The notes: a model not told the origin generated them from the letters alone. Counted from the first letter of the stretch, positions 21,184 to 33,241 are shown. The stretch: DNA of 64,000 bases from Gerris lacustris (GCA_951217055.1 OX578277.1:102489511-102553510); one strand, 5' to 3'. Numbers and translations are program-made.

Positions 21184-21713
21184 AATCGGTCCGAGACAAC
21201 TCAGACAAACTTTCTCATATACGAGTTCATAATTTAGCCAGTGTTTCCCATTTATTAGTTTTCGTATGTACATTTAATTATTATTGAACATTTCATCAAA
21301 ATTTATCATAAAAATAACATCTCCTGGGCGGGGAATCGAACCCGTATTTAAATGGGCTACATTTTAGAATTTTTTAATCAATTTCGTCGGAACCATTTTC
21401 GAGAAATAATTTTTTTTCACGGTTTTTTTCAGAGTTTGGGGGGGGGGGGGGGGGGGGGGGGTAGCGCCCCACATTTGGAGCTAAAATTCTCGATTTCGCC
21501 TCCTAACATGACAATTTTCGTCAAAATCGGCCCTGTAGATTAGGCTCCAAGCGTCTGATCAGACAGACAGACTACAGACAGATATTTTTTAAAAACCACT
21601 TTTTTGGACTCAGGGGACCTCAAAACGTGTAAATCCATCAAAATCTCAAAATGGAATTTTCGCGCCATCGCAATACTTTCTCTTTATATGAGAAAGTAAA
21701 AAAAAAAAACTTG
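21184..21713 (-). mobile_element. Family A copy, minus
   Basis: Runs from AAATCGGTCCGAGACAACTC through CGGGGAATCGAACCCG, then jumps directly to GTATTTAAATGGGCTAC (about 90 bp deleted). It includes a 24-G run at 21437-21461 and AAAATCGGCCCTGTAGATTA, and ends TATATGAGAAAGTA. Confidence 0.85.
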
Positions 21714-22974
21714 TAATATAGATCAAGCATAATGCTAAGTATATTAAAAAACAAGTACCTAATCGAATGTAATTAACAAAAACACCGTATGTTAGGAAAA
21801 AAAAAACATCACTTTAAGTATGCAAAGATATCGAAGAATTTATCAAAAAACAAATTAGGAACGGAAGAGAACAAAGTATAATAAAAAAAAAAAGCATTTC
21901 CACAAAATTATGTTTGACATTTTAATTTTTAAAGCCATCTTTCGGCTTTTCAATCATCATCTGTGCCTACAATGAGCAATTTAAGTAAATAAGTACAAGT
22001 TAAGTTAATAAGAAAGTGTGCAACAGTCTCTCCTTCCAAATCTAGTAATGATTTTAGTAGAATTTAGGGTTCTTGGACCATGTATATCCCTAAAATACTC
22101 AGGGTATGCAATATGCAATACACTATATTCACAGTAGGGTCGCGAGAACGATTAAGACAAAAGACAAATTTATAGGGACGAGGTATCAAAAATGTTGGAA
22201 AACGCTTGAGTCTAAAAGCCGCAAAAATTTTCCTTTAGAGAAGAAATTAAATCGACAAATGGAAGCATTCGAACATTTTACTATCGTGCGGTCTTCTCAG
22301 TGTAATGAATAATTTTACATTAGTTTTTATTCAGTACAATTTTACAATTACACAATTATAGTGGGGTTAACATGGTGAATTTAAATACGTAGAATAAATA
22401 TTTTTACCAAGAAAAAGGAGTACATTATAATTTTAAATAATTGTCGATATTTAAATATTTTTACTGTTATTTTTTTAAGTTCGTTCATATTAAATTTTCT
22501 TCCTTATACAATTCAAATGATCGTATCCTTCGAATAAAAAGGAATCAATGAAGCAATCAAAGTAAAATCAAGAAAAGCAAACGAGTTGGAAGAATTTTAA
22601 TTTTATCTGAAATGAAAATCACAGAGACATCAGGACGATATTTATTTCTGCAATTGATCAAATATACATTTTAATTTGAGTATTCACTCAAAATTTAAAT
22701 CAAGGACTTCTTGAAAAAGGACTCAAAAGAAGTTCAAACGCAAGCTTAAATAAAAGTTATTAAAATTAAAGAGAAATTTATATAGTCGACGACGGAAGTT
22801 TTAAATAGAAAGTCTGCGAGAGTTATTTATAGTATAATTTGGAAGGATATTTCTAAAACAACAACAACAGCAGGTAGAGAACTTAGACAACCAATCTAAA
22901 TCATTAACACGCTAAAGCCTCGTATAGATAGCCAAACCGAACGAGTAAACGGGACGAGCATTGGTCTAAGCGCA
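21714..22974. other. Unassigned AT-rich spacer
   Basis: No coding or repeat signal recognised. Confidence 0.4.
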
Positions 22975-23430
22975 TGCCCAGTCTAAAGTTTTCGTTTTGG
23001 TATCATGCGGCTATTTTGAAAATATCGACTTTTAAACTTTGTGATAATAAGTCTAAATAAATAATTAATTAGTCAAAATTAACTCTAAATAATTTCGAAA
23101 CTATTACGCCAATTGAGCTGAAAATCGAACCAATTTATTAAATAAATAAGTCCACCATAATATCTGCCGCCATTTTGGAAATATTTGAAAAGGAGAAGTT
23201 CGTTTTTTTATCCTTTATTAACTCAGGTTCTATTTAATAGTTTTCGATAAAACGGACTTCACACCACCGTATAAAAATTAATGGATTTCGTTTTTTATCC
23301 AGTTTTGCGCCGATAAAGCCAAACCAAAATACACAAGACAAAAGTTAAGGCCGGGTTCGGTAAAATATAAAATGAAAAAGTATTCAACAATTTTTTCAAT
23401 TTTTTATATCAATGAACAGACAAACATTTT
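22975..23430 (-). mobile_element. Helitron-like fragment related to family F
   Basis: Shares AAAGTTAAGGCCGGGTTCGG, AAAATGAAAAAGTAT and AATGAACAGACAAAC with the 5' part of the Helitron at 13341-14591. The true 5' terminus is missing because family G sequence starts at about 23424. Confidence 0.5.
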
Positions 23431-24600
23431 TAGGGTTTTGTAGATTCTTCTCAAAACCCTTATGCCGAGGGTGATGTGTCCGTCTGTCCGTCGCTCTTTG
23501 GTTCATAGGACCCGAACCGTTTAAGCTATAGAGCTGAAATTTGAAATACTGCTGTAACTTTTTGAACCAACCACAGGAAAAATATACAGATGTTCAAAAT
23601 TAAATATGCGCATGCGCAATTCGCAAAAATGTTGTAAACTCAAAAATGTATATTTTTTTAATTTTCGAGTGGGGTATCAAATGAAAGCTGCTGAAGAGTA
23701 GGACCCAAATATATATATGCTTTTGTAAATTTTGCATTCCTTATTGGGTAAAAAAATCAAAATATACCCCAAAAAAATCCCCCCCCCCAACCACTATACT
23801 TCGGCTGGTCCTAAAATTTCGAAATAATTCATGCTAATGCCTTATTGTGGGGCGATGAAAATTCCGGGAGTTCATCCCAAATTTTAAAAAATTGCCAATT
23901 TTGGGCACGAAAATTTGAAGTGCGCCAAAAATTTTATTTTTTTAAAATTTTGAGTTGGGTATCAAATGAAAGCTGCTGAAGAGTAGGACGCTAAGATATA
24001 TATACATTTTTAAATTTTGCATCCCTTATTGGGTAAAAAAATCAAAATATACCCAAAAAAAAAAATTCCCCCCCCCCCCCCCAACCACTATACTTCGGCT
24101 GGTCCTAAAATTTCGAAATAATTCATGCTAATGCCTTATTGTGGGGCGATGAAAATTCCGGGAGTTCATCCCAATTTTAAAAAAAAAAATTGCCAATTAT
24201 GGGCGCGAAAATTTGAAGTGCGCCAAAAATTTTATTTTTTTAAAATTTTGAGTTGGGTATCATATGAAAGCTAATGGAGAGTAGGATTCAAATATATATT
24301 TGCTTTTTTAAATTTTTCATTCTTTATTAATTTTATAAGTCAAAATATACCCCAAAAATTTCCCCCCTCCCCAACCACTATATAACGGGTGGTCCTAAAA
24401 TTTCGAAATAATTCATGGTTATACATTATGGTGAAGCGATGGAAATGGTCTGAAGAAATGAATTTTTCTAGTCGTTATTACCGATGAAAAACATTGTGAC
24501 CCCCGGGGGATCGAACCCGGACCCTTGAGATCGAAGAATAAAATCATAATTACATAACGGGCATGCTTAATCTTCTACGAAACCCTAAAAAGTACTTGGA
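23424..24600. mobile_element. Family G element with a tandem 300-bp core
   Basis: Begins TTTTTAGGGTTTTGTAGA and ends with the near-complement TCTACGAAACCCTAAAAA. A (TCCGTCTG)-type tract is near 23480. About 2.6 tandem units (from 23655, 23930 and 24230) share GGGTATCAAATGAAAGCTGC, CAACCACTATACTTCGGCTG and CATGCTAATGCCTTATTGTG. The C runs inside the units vary in length. Confidence 0.65.
24498..24592 (-). repeat. tRNA-like segment in family G
   Basis: The minus strand reads GTCCGGGTTCGATCCCCCGG, a B-box-type T arm, about 60 bases after TTCGTAGAAGATTAAGCATG. There is no acceptable full cloverleaf, so this is not a tRNA gene. Confidence 0.4.
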
Positions 24601-24662
24601 CCCAAGTACTTCCCTGTGATTTTTAATTTTTTATTATATGTATACATAGAGATATATATCTA

Positions 24663-25060
24663 CAGGGTGTTTTAAAAAAGACGCGACAATATTTAAGGCG
24701 GTTATTTTAAGTTCATTTTATGAAAAAAACATACCAGTAAACACAGGTCCGGAAAACTTTTTTCCAATTTCGTTATTTTTTTACGATCTAAAAATACAAC
24801 TTTTTTTGTTTGTCTCTTGAATTTTCGTCGTATCTTGCTTTGTTTTAGAGATAATTTCTAAAAAGTTGCTTTGTTTCAAAACTACAGGACAAAAACAAAT
24901 ATTTGACAATAAGTATACAAATCAACATTTTAATACTAAAAATGACAAAAACTGTTCAAAGTGACCACATCCTCCGAAGGATGCAAGAATCCCATTCTCT
25001 CCTCATTGAATTGCACCCTCTCAAATACACCAGTATCGTTTTTAATTGAGTACATTCTAA
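24663..25060. mobile_element. Possible mariner-type fragment (CAGGGTG end)
   Basis: Starts TACAGGGTGTTTTAAAAAAG, like a TA plus Tc1/mariner terminus. A minus frame (24936-25148) has KNDTGVFERVQF and ERMGFLHPSEDVVTLNSF, which I cannot place. No right terminus was found. Confidence 0.3.
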
Positions 25061-25066
25061 GACATG

Positions 25067-26110
25067 GGGGAACAATTTTGGTCCCGTGTCTGTCGCTCAA
25101 TGTTTGCGAACTAACATATCTTAAAAAAAAAGACCAGTCATGCACCATGACTTAATGAGCGAAGTTTCTAAGAAATCTGCGTATTATTGGCTTATGATAA
25201 TTAAGGAAAATTTTGGTTTAGAATTTGGTTAGGTGAATAAAAAAAAAATTTGGTACACAGGGGTACGGGGTAAAAGTCAAAATAGTATTTACCCTTCAAG
25301 ATGCATGTCGTTGGAAAGCTCTTTAAGAGTACAGTAATTGTTGTTATGTACACTTTGGTCATATTTTCATATTAGAGGGGGGTAAAATGGAAAAAACACG
25401 TTTTTATGCTATTTTTGACCCTATATTGTCATTTGACCCCTAAATTGTGGCCAACGAACTTCTCCTTTCTTTTGATATTATTGACATTTTAAAATTTGTT
25501 TGGATTATTTAAGTGCATCCTAGCGTGAGATATCGTTGTAGTGACACATATATACATACATACATAAAAATGGGTTACATTTCAGTAATTGATTAAGAAT
25601 GCTCAAAAACGGATTTTCATGGAAACAATTTTCAAAACTTCGCATTACAAAATTTTTGAAGCTATTGCAATAGCTTAATTTTCTTCGAAAATTCGCTAAC
25701 TACTTATCTGAGTTTATTGAAATTTGGATGGTAGGTCATAATGTGAGTTTCAACCTTCTGCGCCTATTTGTTTCTTTTCAACATGCGCACAAACATACAT
25801 TTATTTACACCTATATCTTCAAAAGTACTCATCTGATTTTTTATGAAATTTGGATGTTTTGCATAAAAGTAGACTGCAGATAGCGCCAGATTAATTTCAA
25901 CTTTAGGTATACGCTCTTTAACTTCTGCTTAATTAAAGCTTTAATTAATGTAAAAAATCAAAACAATTTTGGCATATTAAACAAAAGGGGGGGGGGGGAT
26001 AACAATTAAATAAATTAGACAATATTTTCTTATAAAAGCATAAAATCCATAAAGTACGTGATAGGATGCGAGGAAGCTATGTGCCACACTAATTGACAGT
26101 CTATTTTTCA
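25067..26110 (-). mobile_element. Family B, minus, split by family I
   Basis: The B part at 25067-25128 (GTCCCGTGTCTGTCGCTC, CGAACTAACATATCTTAAAAA) resumes at about 25700 with CTACTTATCTGAGTTTATTG and runs to GAAGCTATGTGCCACACTAA at about 26095. The B text is continuous if the intervening 570 bp is removed. Confidence 0.7.
25129..25700 (+). mobile_element. Family I copy nested in family B
   Basis: Reads TACACAGGGGTACGGGG, TCGTTGGAAAGCTCTT, GAGGGGGGTAAAATGG, TGACCCCTAAATTGTGG, CATACATACATA, and ends GAAAATTCGCTAA. It interrupts the B copy, so it is the younger insertion. Confidence 0.65.
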
Positions 26111-26130
26111 AGTAATTCTTAACAAAAAGA

Positions 26131-26880
26131 AAAAAAAAGCTGAAAAGATATACCATCAGAAAAGGAGCATTACTCGAACAATAAACGTTAAAGAAATAAG
26201 TGGGAATTTAAGGGCAAGTTATTAATTGAGTAAAGGTCCCACGCATATATACAACTCCGTGGAGTAGGTTTGTAAGTAATGAATCCATTAAGCCCACACT
26301 ATTATGAATTAGGGTACTTCTTGAGTCTTATGGAAGAAGGGCCTTTAGGCTCTAATGTTTAAAATTACGGTAGTTCACGAGTAAATTTAGTATAATAGTT
26401 CAACCTGTCCGAATAATAGTCCTTCTCACACATATGTCTGAATACTATAATATCTTTATTGTACTAACACAGCTACAATTCAAATGTTATTAACACAGCG
26501 TTAACACTGTAATTTGGCTTAAATAGTAGGAAAAGGTAATATTCCAATGACTATCCCTTTTGGCGTTGATATTACAGAAAGTAAGTAATTATAATCAAAT
26601 TAAATCAATAAGTAGAGATATAATAAATAAATAGATAATTAATATCAAAAATATATAAAATTATTATACTATGACGTTTAATAAATCTCTTGACTACTGT
26701 TTCTTCGGGGTTATCTAGGAATCTAGGATAAGATCGGAAGTGAGGAGATGTACTAGACTACTAGAGGATTAGGATGATTTGATAAGGATTCCTGGAATGT
26801 ACGATAGCGGGAAATGGATTGATCTTAAAACGAATAGAATGTTGAGGTCATTGTGGAGGGTGAGGTTGGATACGTAGAAA
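26131..26880. other. Unassigned spacer
   Basis: No recognised feature. Confidence 0.4.
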
Positions 26881-26890
26881 GGAGCATCAG

Positions 26891-27054
26891 TAGTGGCGTG
26901 CCAAGGCGGGTGCGGAGAGGGCGGGCCGTCCGGGTGCCATGAGGCTTTTAGGCGGTGTCACTGTGGCAGAAAGGAAAAAAAAACACCCAACATCATTTCT
27001 GAGGGGCAAGATAATATCCGGCCCTGGGTGCCAAAAGACCTTGGTACGCCCCTG
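26891..27054. mobile_element. hAT-type MITE with 8-bp target duplication
   Basis: Exact duplication AGCATCAG at 26883-26890 and 27055-27062. Termini are TAGTGGCGTGCCAAGG and the complement of CAGGGGCGTACCAAGG. Eight-base duplications and CAG(T/G)GGCG ends are typical of hAT elements. At 164 bp it cannot encode transposase; both-strand 60-codon frames here are artefacts. Confidence 0.88.
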
Positions 27055-27349
27055 AGCATCAGTAATCATTCTTAGGATCTTGGATTAGATGGTTTGGAGT
27101 CGACAGGAGTTTGAGGGCTTGGTGCTAACCCATACTTCCAGATTACTTGCTTTACCATACTTCTTTTTTTTCGTAGGTCCAAGTTGGCTTATAATTACAT
27201 TATACATTTTAAGCTTGTTATTTAGAGAGAGTTTGAACCTATAATGTAGAAGTCGAAGCAATAACTTTTATCGTTGTGTCATGTTAGTCCGTTTTGTTAA
27301 AGTGTGTTGTTGCCAAGTAAGATGTCTGTCGAGAATAAGATCAAGGTAG

Positions 27350-27890
27350 CGGACTTTATCGGATTGAGGAATAAGAACTTGGTAAAAGATGATTGGAGGA
27401 CAAGTGGTACGGCGAAGAACAAAGTGCACAATTTTCTGTTCGTTTATCTTTATTCTCCAATTCTAACCTAAATTCAAGGAGGAAGAGGTGATTTTGTACA
27501 TTATCCCAAGCAACTGCAGGATTCTTATGTAGTGTTTTGAGGATTGCCTTGTCATCCGCAAAGGTGGCAAGCACAGAGAAAAGATGTTGCGATATATCGT
27601 GCGTATAAAGGGTATATAAAGGAGAGCAGAGAAAGAATGTACATCGTTAGTATAAAGGGTATAAAGGAGAGGTCCTAAGATACTGCCCTGTGGTACACCA
27701 GCACTAACAGGGCAGATGGATGAAAATGAGGATCCTTGACTCACACGGAAATACCTATCAGTGAGGTAGAATTTAAGGATAAGGTAATAAGAATAAGTGA
27801 AGGGAAGGATGCCCTTAAGTCGCCAAAGCAGTCCAGCATGTGCCAAAGCAACACAACCCTGTCAAAAGCTTGCGCTTCGTCTAATACCAA
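27350..27890 (-). pseudogene. Jockey-type reverse transcriptase fragment
   Basis: Minus-strand landmarks in order: [11 protein letters not shown] near 27888-27856 (first catalytic Asp), then after a frameshift [42 protein letters not shown] near 27711-27650, and [18 protein letters not shown] from about 27562 (the catalytic FADD). These are the fingers-palm motifs of a Jockey-clade non-LTR reverse transcriptase, which copies element RNA at a nicked target. Between the LYTND and FADD motifs, a tandem duplication of about 45 bp repeats the LLYT-type codons. The duplication and frameshifts abolish the ORF, and neither end of the element is recognisable. Confidence 0.88.
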
Positions 27891-28909
27891 GACTTAGTAA
27901 GTTATCATGATTCAGAAATAAAACCAAAGGACCGACATCGAGCGTGATCGATACGTTTACGCAGTTATTACAATGGATTATAACCGGTACGTTGTATGAC
28001 TGATATAATTAGTCAACAGCTGATTATGGCTTAAGCATTATTACAAGCCTGTAGGTCAGTGCACTGTATCTTTTAATTGAAAGCAACTCAGGTAAACAGT
28101 TATAAAACTGTGAAATAATTGCCTCTAAAACACAATATAGCATCTATAATGAAGCGAATAAAGGCAACAAGAGGCCGTGGATATAAGATATTTTTAAGTA
28201 ATTAACAGTGATACGCTTCAAGTAACAGAGGCGCGGTCAAACCTCGCTGCTAATGATAACAGGTGGTAATAACTGGGCCGATTCCACTAACAAACTCCAC
28301 ACAGATAACGCTTTAATACAGAACAAAACTCCCTAACTATGAACAAGTATTTTACATTATTTTACGATTTCTGAGAAAGCAACTATAATGCCAAAGTACT
28401 TTCCACATGGTCAAGCAGAGAACGGAAATACAAAACTTAACTTATCTCCTGATCAAGTAGTTCTTTTGCTCCACTAAAATATTGATTGTTAACAAAGAAA
28501 AATAATATATTATAGAATATAAAATATACAAGATAACTTTTAGCATATTTTATTTAAAAAAGAAATTTGGGTTAAATTAAACTTAAATAGATTAATAATT
28601 AATCTATGAAAAAAATAGATATTAAAGTATGTATGTATATATTGTGCTATAACAATACATACATACTTATTTTTTTCTAGAAAGAAACTTAATAGGGTTT
28701 GATAACATAAATAAAATTAATAATAATTAAATTTGTGCAATATAATTTTTAAAAAAACTTCAACCACAAGACAATCTTTTAATTAAATATAATAAAATTA
28801 CTAAAAATAGATTGTTAATTTAATACAATTCAACATTTTCAAATCAAATTAATTCTTTTTAATTACTATAGTGTAAACTTAGTTTTAACAATTAAATACG
28901 ATACATTCG

Positions 28910-28914
<5 letters not shown>
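27891..28914. other. Unassigned AT-rich spacer
   Basis: No gene or repeat family recognised. Confidence 0.4.

Positions 28915-28970
<56 letters not shown>
28915..28970. repeat. (AT)n tract at left edge of the large palindrome
   Basis: About 28 TA units; mirrored by the tract at 33167-33238. Confidence 0.95.
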
Positions 28971-28974
<4 letters not shown>

Positions 28975-29723
28975 AATTTTATACGTTGTAATTCCTTCTA
29001 AATCGGCTTTTAAACATGTAGAGGAGGGGGAGAGGGTAAAGGCAAACATGGCTTCATCCCGTTAAATTACAGTTCTTGATTAATTAAATTTTTCTATTTT
29101 TTTTATATATGTATATATAAAGTTTATTAGTGATGTGATGTCTCATTATAAAATATTTCAATTGCAGTACACATAATTTTATATAGAATTATAATTTCAA
29201 TTTTATTTTGTAGAAACGATACGAAATAAATCTTAATTCATACAAATATGTATGTAGATAAATGTACATGATCACGACGTTTCGAATGGCTCATTCTTAG
29301 AAGATTAAAAATTAAACATAAAAACAAAACAAATCATCATCATCATCATCGAAATTTGTTGATAAAAGAATACGAATCATTGAAAGACAAACTAAAAAAC
29401 TCTGAGTTCCGAGATCTGACGTCAGTTAAAGACCTCTTCAGAGATTCTTCCGAAGAGGTTAGGTTTACTTTCAGAGAAAAAAAAATGTTCAACGAAACTC
29501 CAGGGCCACAGCTCTAGTCGTTTCGCCGAAAATGATAAATTATCGACTTCGATATCGACTTTTGATCAGTATAAACGAAATATTGATTACAATAAACGGA
29601 AAATATTTAGTGCATTAGTATTGAATGGGCCCGGTCTAAGCAATACTGACCACACTAAGCGTTTGATAACGTTAACCCAACCGTGATTACAAAGCGGCGA
29701 CCACGTAGGACAGATATATATAT

Positions 29724-29906
29724 CGTCACTGAACCTGCAAATTGTCATACGTCAAAAAGAGCATTTTTCAGGAGAGCAAAAAAGTGTATTTTTTTTTTGT
29801 AAAAATATAATAAAATGATTGAAAGAAAATATACACTTTTTTGCTCTCCTGAAAAATGCCCTTTTTGACATACGACAATTTCACTTCATAGCGGTGTCGC
29901 TTTTGA
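29724..29906. repeat. 66-bp-stem hairpin (MITE-like), first copy
   Basis: CATTTTTCAGGAGAGCAAAA on the left faces TTTTGCTCTCCTGAAAAATG on the right around an about 35-bp AT loop. The stem extends outward through GTCATACGTCAAAAAG and, in the copy at 33401-33583, to CGTCACTGAACCTGC against the complement of GTAACTGAAACTGAA. Here the outermost right part is cut by the palindrome loop. Mirrored at 30205-30385. Confidence 0.85.
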
Positions 29907-31113
29907 TTTTATCACTTCATAGCGATGTCGCTGTTGGTTTTATCTCTTCATACAGGTGTCGAGTTGGTCTTCACTCCCTAGCGGTGTCGATTCGAGCGCA
30001 GAAAGTATGTCAGCAGATATTAATAAAAGCTAATTTAATTTCAACCTTAAATGAAATCATTAAAAAGATCAAGCATCCCTCACCATGATTCTATTATTAC
30101 TAGCTTAGAGTTGGTACCTCTTTACTTCTTGTATGGTTGATTTATTGAATCTTTTTAGATATTTTTATTTATTGGAATTGGAACGACAAAAATGACGTAC
30201 TCATTATATCGTAACTGAAACTGAAAATTGTCGTATGTCAAAAAGGGCATTTTTCAGGAGAGCAAAAAAGTGTATATTTTCTTTCAATCATTTTATTATA
30301 TTTTTACAAAAAAAAATACACTTTTTTGCTCTCCTGAAAAATGCTCTTTTTGACGTATGACAATTTGCAGGTTCAGTGACGATATATATATCTGTCCTAC
30401 GTGGTCGCCGCTTTGTAATCACGGTTGGGTTAACGTTATCAAACGCTTAGTGTGGTCAGTATTGCTTAGACCGGGCCCATTCAATACTAATGCACTAAAT
30501 ATTTTCCGTTTATTGTAATCAATATTTCGTTTATTCTGATCAAAAGTCGATATCGAAGTCGATAATTTATCATTTTCGGCGAAACGACTAGAGCTGTGGC
30601 CCTGGAGTTTCGTTGAACATTTTTTTTTCTCTGAAAGTAAACCTAACCTCTTCGGAAGAATCTCTGAAGAGGTCTTTAACTGACGTCAGATCTCGGAACT
30701 CAGAGTTTTTTAGTTTGTCTTTCAATGATTCGTATTCTTTTATCAACAAATTTCGATGATGATGATGATGATTTGTTTTGTTTTTATGTTTAATTTTTAA
30801 TCTTCTAAGAATGAGCCATTCGAAACGTCGTGATCATGTACATTTATCTACATACATATTTGTATGAATTAAGATTTATTTCGTATCGTTTCTACAAAAT
30901 AAAATTGAAATTATAATTCTATGTAAAATTATGTGTACTGCAATTGAAATATTTTATAATGAGACATCACATCACTAATAAACTTTATATATACATATAT
31001 AAAAAAAATAGAAAAATTTAATTAATCAAGAACTGTAATTTAACGGGATGAAGCCATGTTTGCCTTTACCCTCTCCCCCTCCTCTACATGTTTAAAAGCC
31101 GATTTAGAAGGAA

Positions 31114-32433
31114 TCTATATACTATAAAGCCGCATGGCTAACTGACTCACTCACTCACTCACTGACATTAATGTTTACCCACTTCCAGAAGAGCTAGACA
31201 CTTGAGGTTTGCGCCATTCGACGCGCAATGTCCATATTGTGAACCAAAATAATTATAAAAAGTTTACTTTTCCCACTCCTTCCCCCCCTAAAAAAATAAA
31301 AATGGCCGACTTGATTTTTAAGCTGTTTTGGGGCTTGTTGCGGCTGAACGGTAAGTCGTATTGGAAAACAGATAGCATCAGCGGTAACTGATTTTAAAAG
31401 ATCTACAACTTTGGTTTTATGACTTTTTGTCGTACCTCTATCGGTTGTACCCTAAATGCTGATAACTTTGGATTTTTTTTTGTTTTTATTTTTTTCTATT
31501 TTTGACTTTGAATGACCAAATTTTTTACAATTGTAGACCGATTTTATTTCTGATTGGGGCGCTTAAATCTCACACTAATGCTCTTTAAATTGAGTACATT
31601 ATTATTTCATTAGTTCATCCTATTTCCTGAGAACATGAGAGTACACCTTTTCTTTTGTGCCGTGTCACGTGACCACTTTTTTGGTTTTTAATATTGTGTC
31701 GTATATCATTTGAAAGGCCTTGATTTGTACATTAAAACTATTATATTTATTTATTTTTTAAAAATATTGTACAAGTACTTTTGTACCGATTTTTAATTTT
31801 GTTGTAGGTTAAAGGGTTTGATTAATTTTTTGTTATTAGGTTATTTTATTTATATTTGTTTATTAGTTAAATTAATGCCCTTTTGTATTGTTTGTTTTCT
31901 TTAAAATATAATTTTGGTACCTTAGGCCTTAGAGTACAGAGGTACAAATGTCAAAGTTAATCTTTTATCATGTGATGTATATCGTTGAAAAGCTCTTGAA
32001 TAGTGGATTAATTTTCGTTACGTTCTATTTTGTGGTATTTTTAGTTTTTAGGGGGGTAAAATTAAAAAACTGTTTTATAGCGATTTTTACGTTTTTTTTT
32101 TTGTTTTTTTTTTTTAAATTTAATTTTATTAAATTTATTATATGTGCTCTTATATTTCATTAGTTCATCCAATTTGCTGAGAACTTGAGACTAAACGTTT
32201 TTCTGTGTACCGTGTCACGTGACCACTTTTTTGGTTTTTAATATTGTATTGTATATCATTTGAAAGGCCTTGATTTGTACATTAAAGCTATTATATTTGT
32301 TTATTTTTTAAAAATGTTTTACTTGTACTTTTGTACCGATTTATAATTTTCTTGCAGGTTGAAGGGTTTAAATATTTTTTTTTATTAGGTTTTTTTTATT
32401 CATATTTATTTATTAGTTAAATTAATGGCCCTT

Positions 32434-32480
<47 letters not shown>

Positions 32481-33145
32481 TACCTTAGAGTACAGGGATA
32501 CAAATGTTAAAGTTGATCTTTTATAATATTATTTATATCGTTGAAAAGCTCTTAAATAGCAGATTCATTTTTGTTATGTTCTATTTTGTGTTATTTTTAG
32601 TTTTGAGGGGGGTAAAATTGAAAAAAAACTGTTTTTATAGCAGTTTTTACGATTTGGTTGCTGGATGTTTTGTTTATTAAATTAATTATATGTGCACCAC
32701 ATTTGGCGCATGTTAGATGCATTGTTTCTCCGAAAAATGTTTGTTAGTACCAAAGTTAATTAATACATATTTACTTTAATAGTGCCGCGCCATAAAAAGA
32801 GACAGAGACGGGAATATGTCCGATCTTCCCATCCTCTCCCGTCGCTCCCGTCACCCCACCTTACTCAATCCGCTCTACAACTTCACAGATACTAGCTCAG
32901 CTCCTCTAGACGTCAATAGCTTTCAACTTTGTTTCTTTGTTTGTTATATCGTTTGTTTATTTTGTCATTTATAGACTGGGAATTATAACAGTATAATTAA
33001 CCCACCTGATGGCTACAATATCCCACAACCTCCTACAACATTACCAGATCTTACAAGTACCAACTACATATACAAGTACCTGGCATATATCTACCTGGCC
33101 ACTCGACGGGCAAAAGCTGGCCGTAGGCCAGCTGACGCCGGCGAG
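31114..33145 (+). mobile_element. Helitron with exactly known limits (family F)
   Basis: Starts TCTATATACTATAAAGCC preceded by A and ends with hairpin AGCTGGCC/GGCCAGCT, then GACGCCGGCGAG followed by T. Removing it restores GGAATTACAACG, which is exactly what the left palindrome arm has. Length 2032 bp. The 5' part shares family F body with 12690-13155 and 13341-14591. A (CTCA)n-like run follows the start. Two tandem 550-bp units (from 31611 and 32161) share ACCGTGTCACGTGACC and family I-like text. No Rep/helicase ORF. Confidence 0.88.
31611..32710 (+). repeat. Tandem pair of 550-bp units inside the Helitron
   Basis: Both units carry TAGTTCATCC, GTGTCACGTGACCACTTTTT, CATTTGAAAGGCCTTGATTT, TCGTTGAAAAGCTCTT and GGGGGGTAAAATT. 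The second has a poly(T) run of about 45 (32434-32478). A 71-codon frame in unit 1 is low-complexity and not a gene. Confidence 0.85.
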
Positions 33146-33162
33146 TTACAACGTATAAAATT

Positions 33163-33166
<4 letters not shown>

Positions 33167-33238
<72 letters not shown>
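33167..33238. repeat. (AT)n tract between palindrome and third copy
   Basis: About 36 TA units; the sequence to its right restarts inside the arm. Confidence 0.95.

Positions 33239-33241
<3 letters not shown>

Larger units (their letters stand above)
28971..33166. repeat. Near-perfect large palindrome, 911-bp arms, interrupted
   Basis: The left arm is 28971-29881 (911 bp). The right arm is 30225-31113 plus 33146-33166 (910 bp) once the Helitron is removed. The one-base difference is a 10-T versus 9-A run. I saw only a few substitutions by eye, for example GATCAGTATAAACG against GATCAGAATAAACG. The loop 29882-30224 is unique plus about four minisatellite units. Landmarks include TTTAAACATGTAGAGG, a (CAT)n run, TGACGTCAG, GGGCCCGGTCTAAGC and a 66-bp hairpin next to the loop on each side. 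Both arm bases abut (AT)n tracts. Confidence 0.95.

Noticed and set aside
24498..24592. tRNA gene on the minus strand
   Set aside because: Only a B-box/T-arm-like segment is present; the D arm and acceptor do not pair.
26887..27075. 60-codon Cys/Gly-rich frames on both strands
   Set aside because: They lie entirely within a hAT-type MITE and run over its ends.
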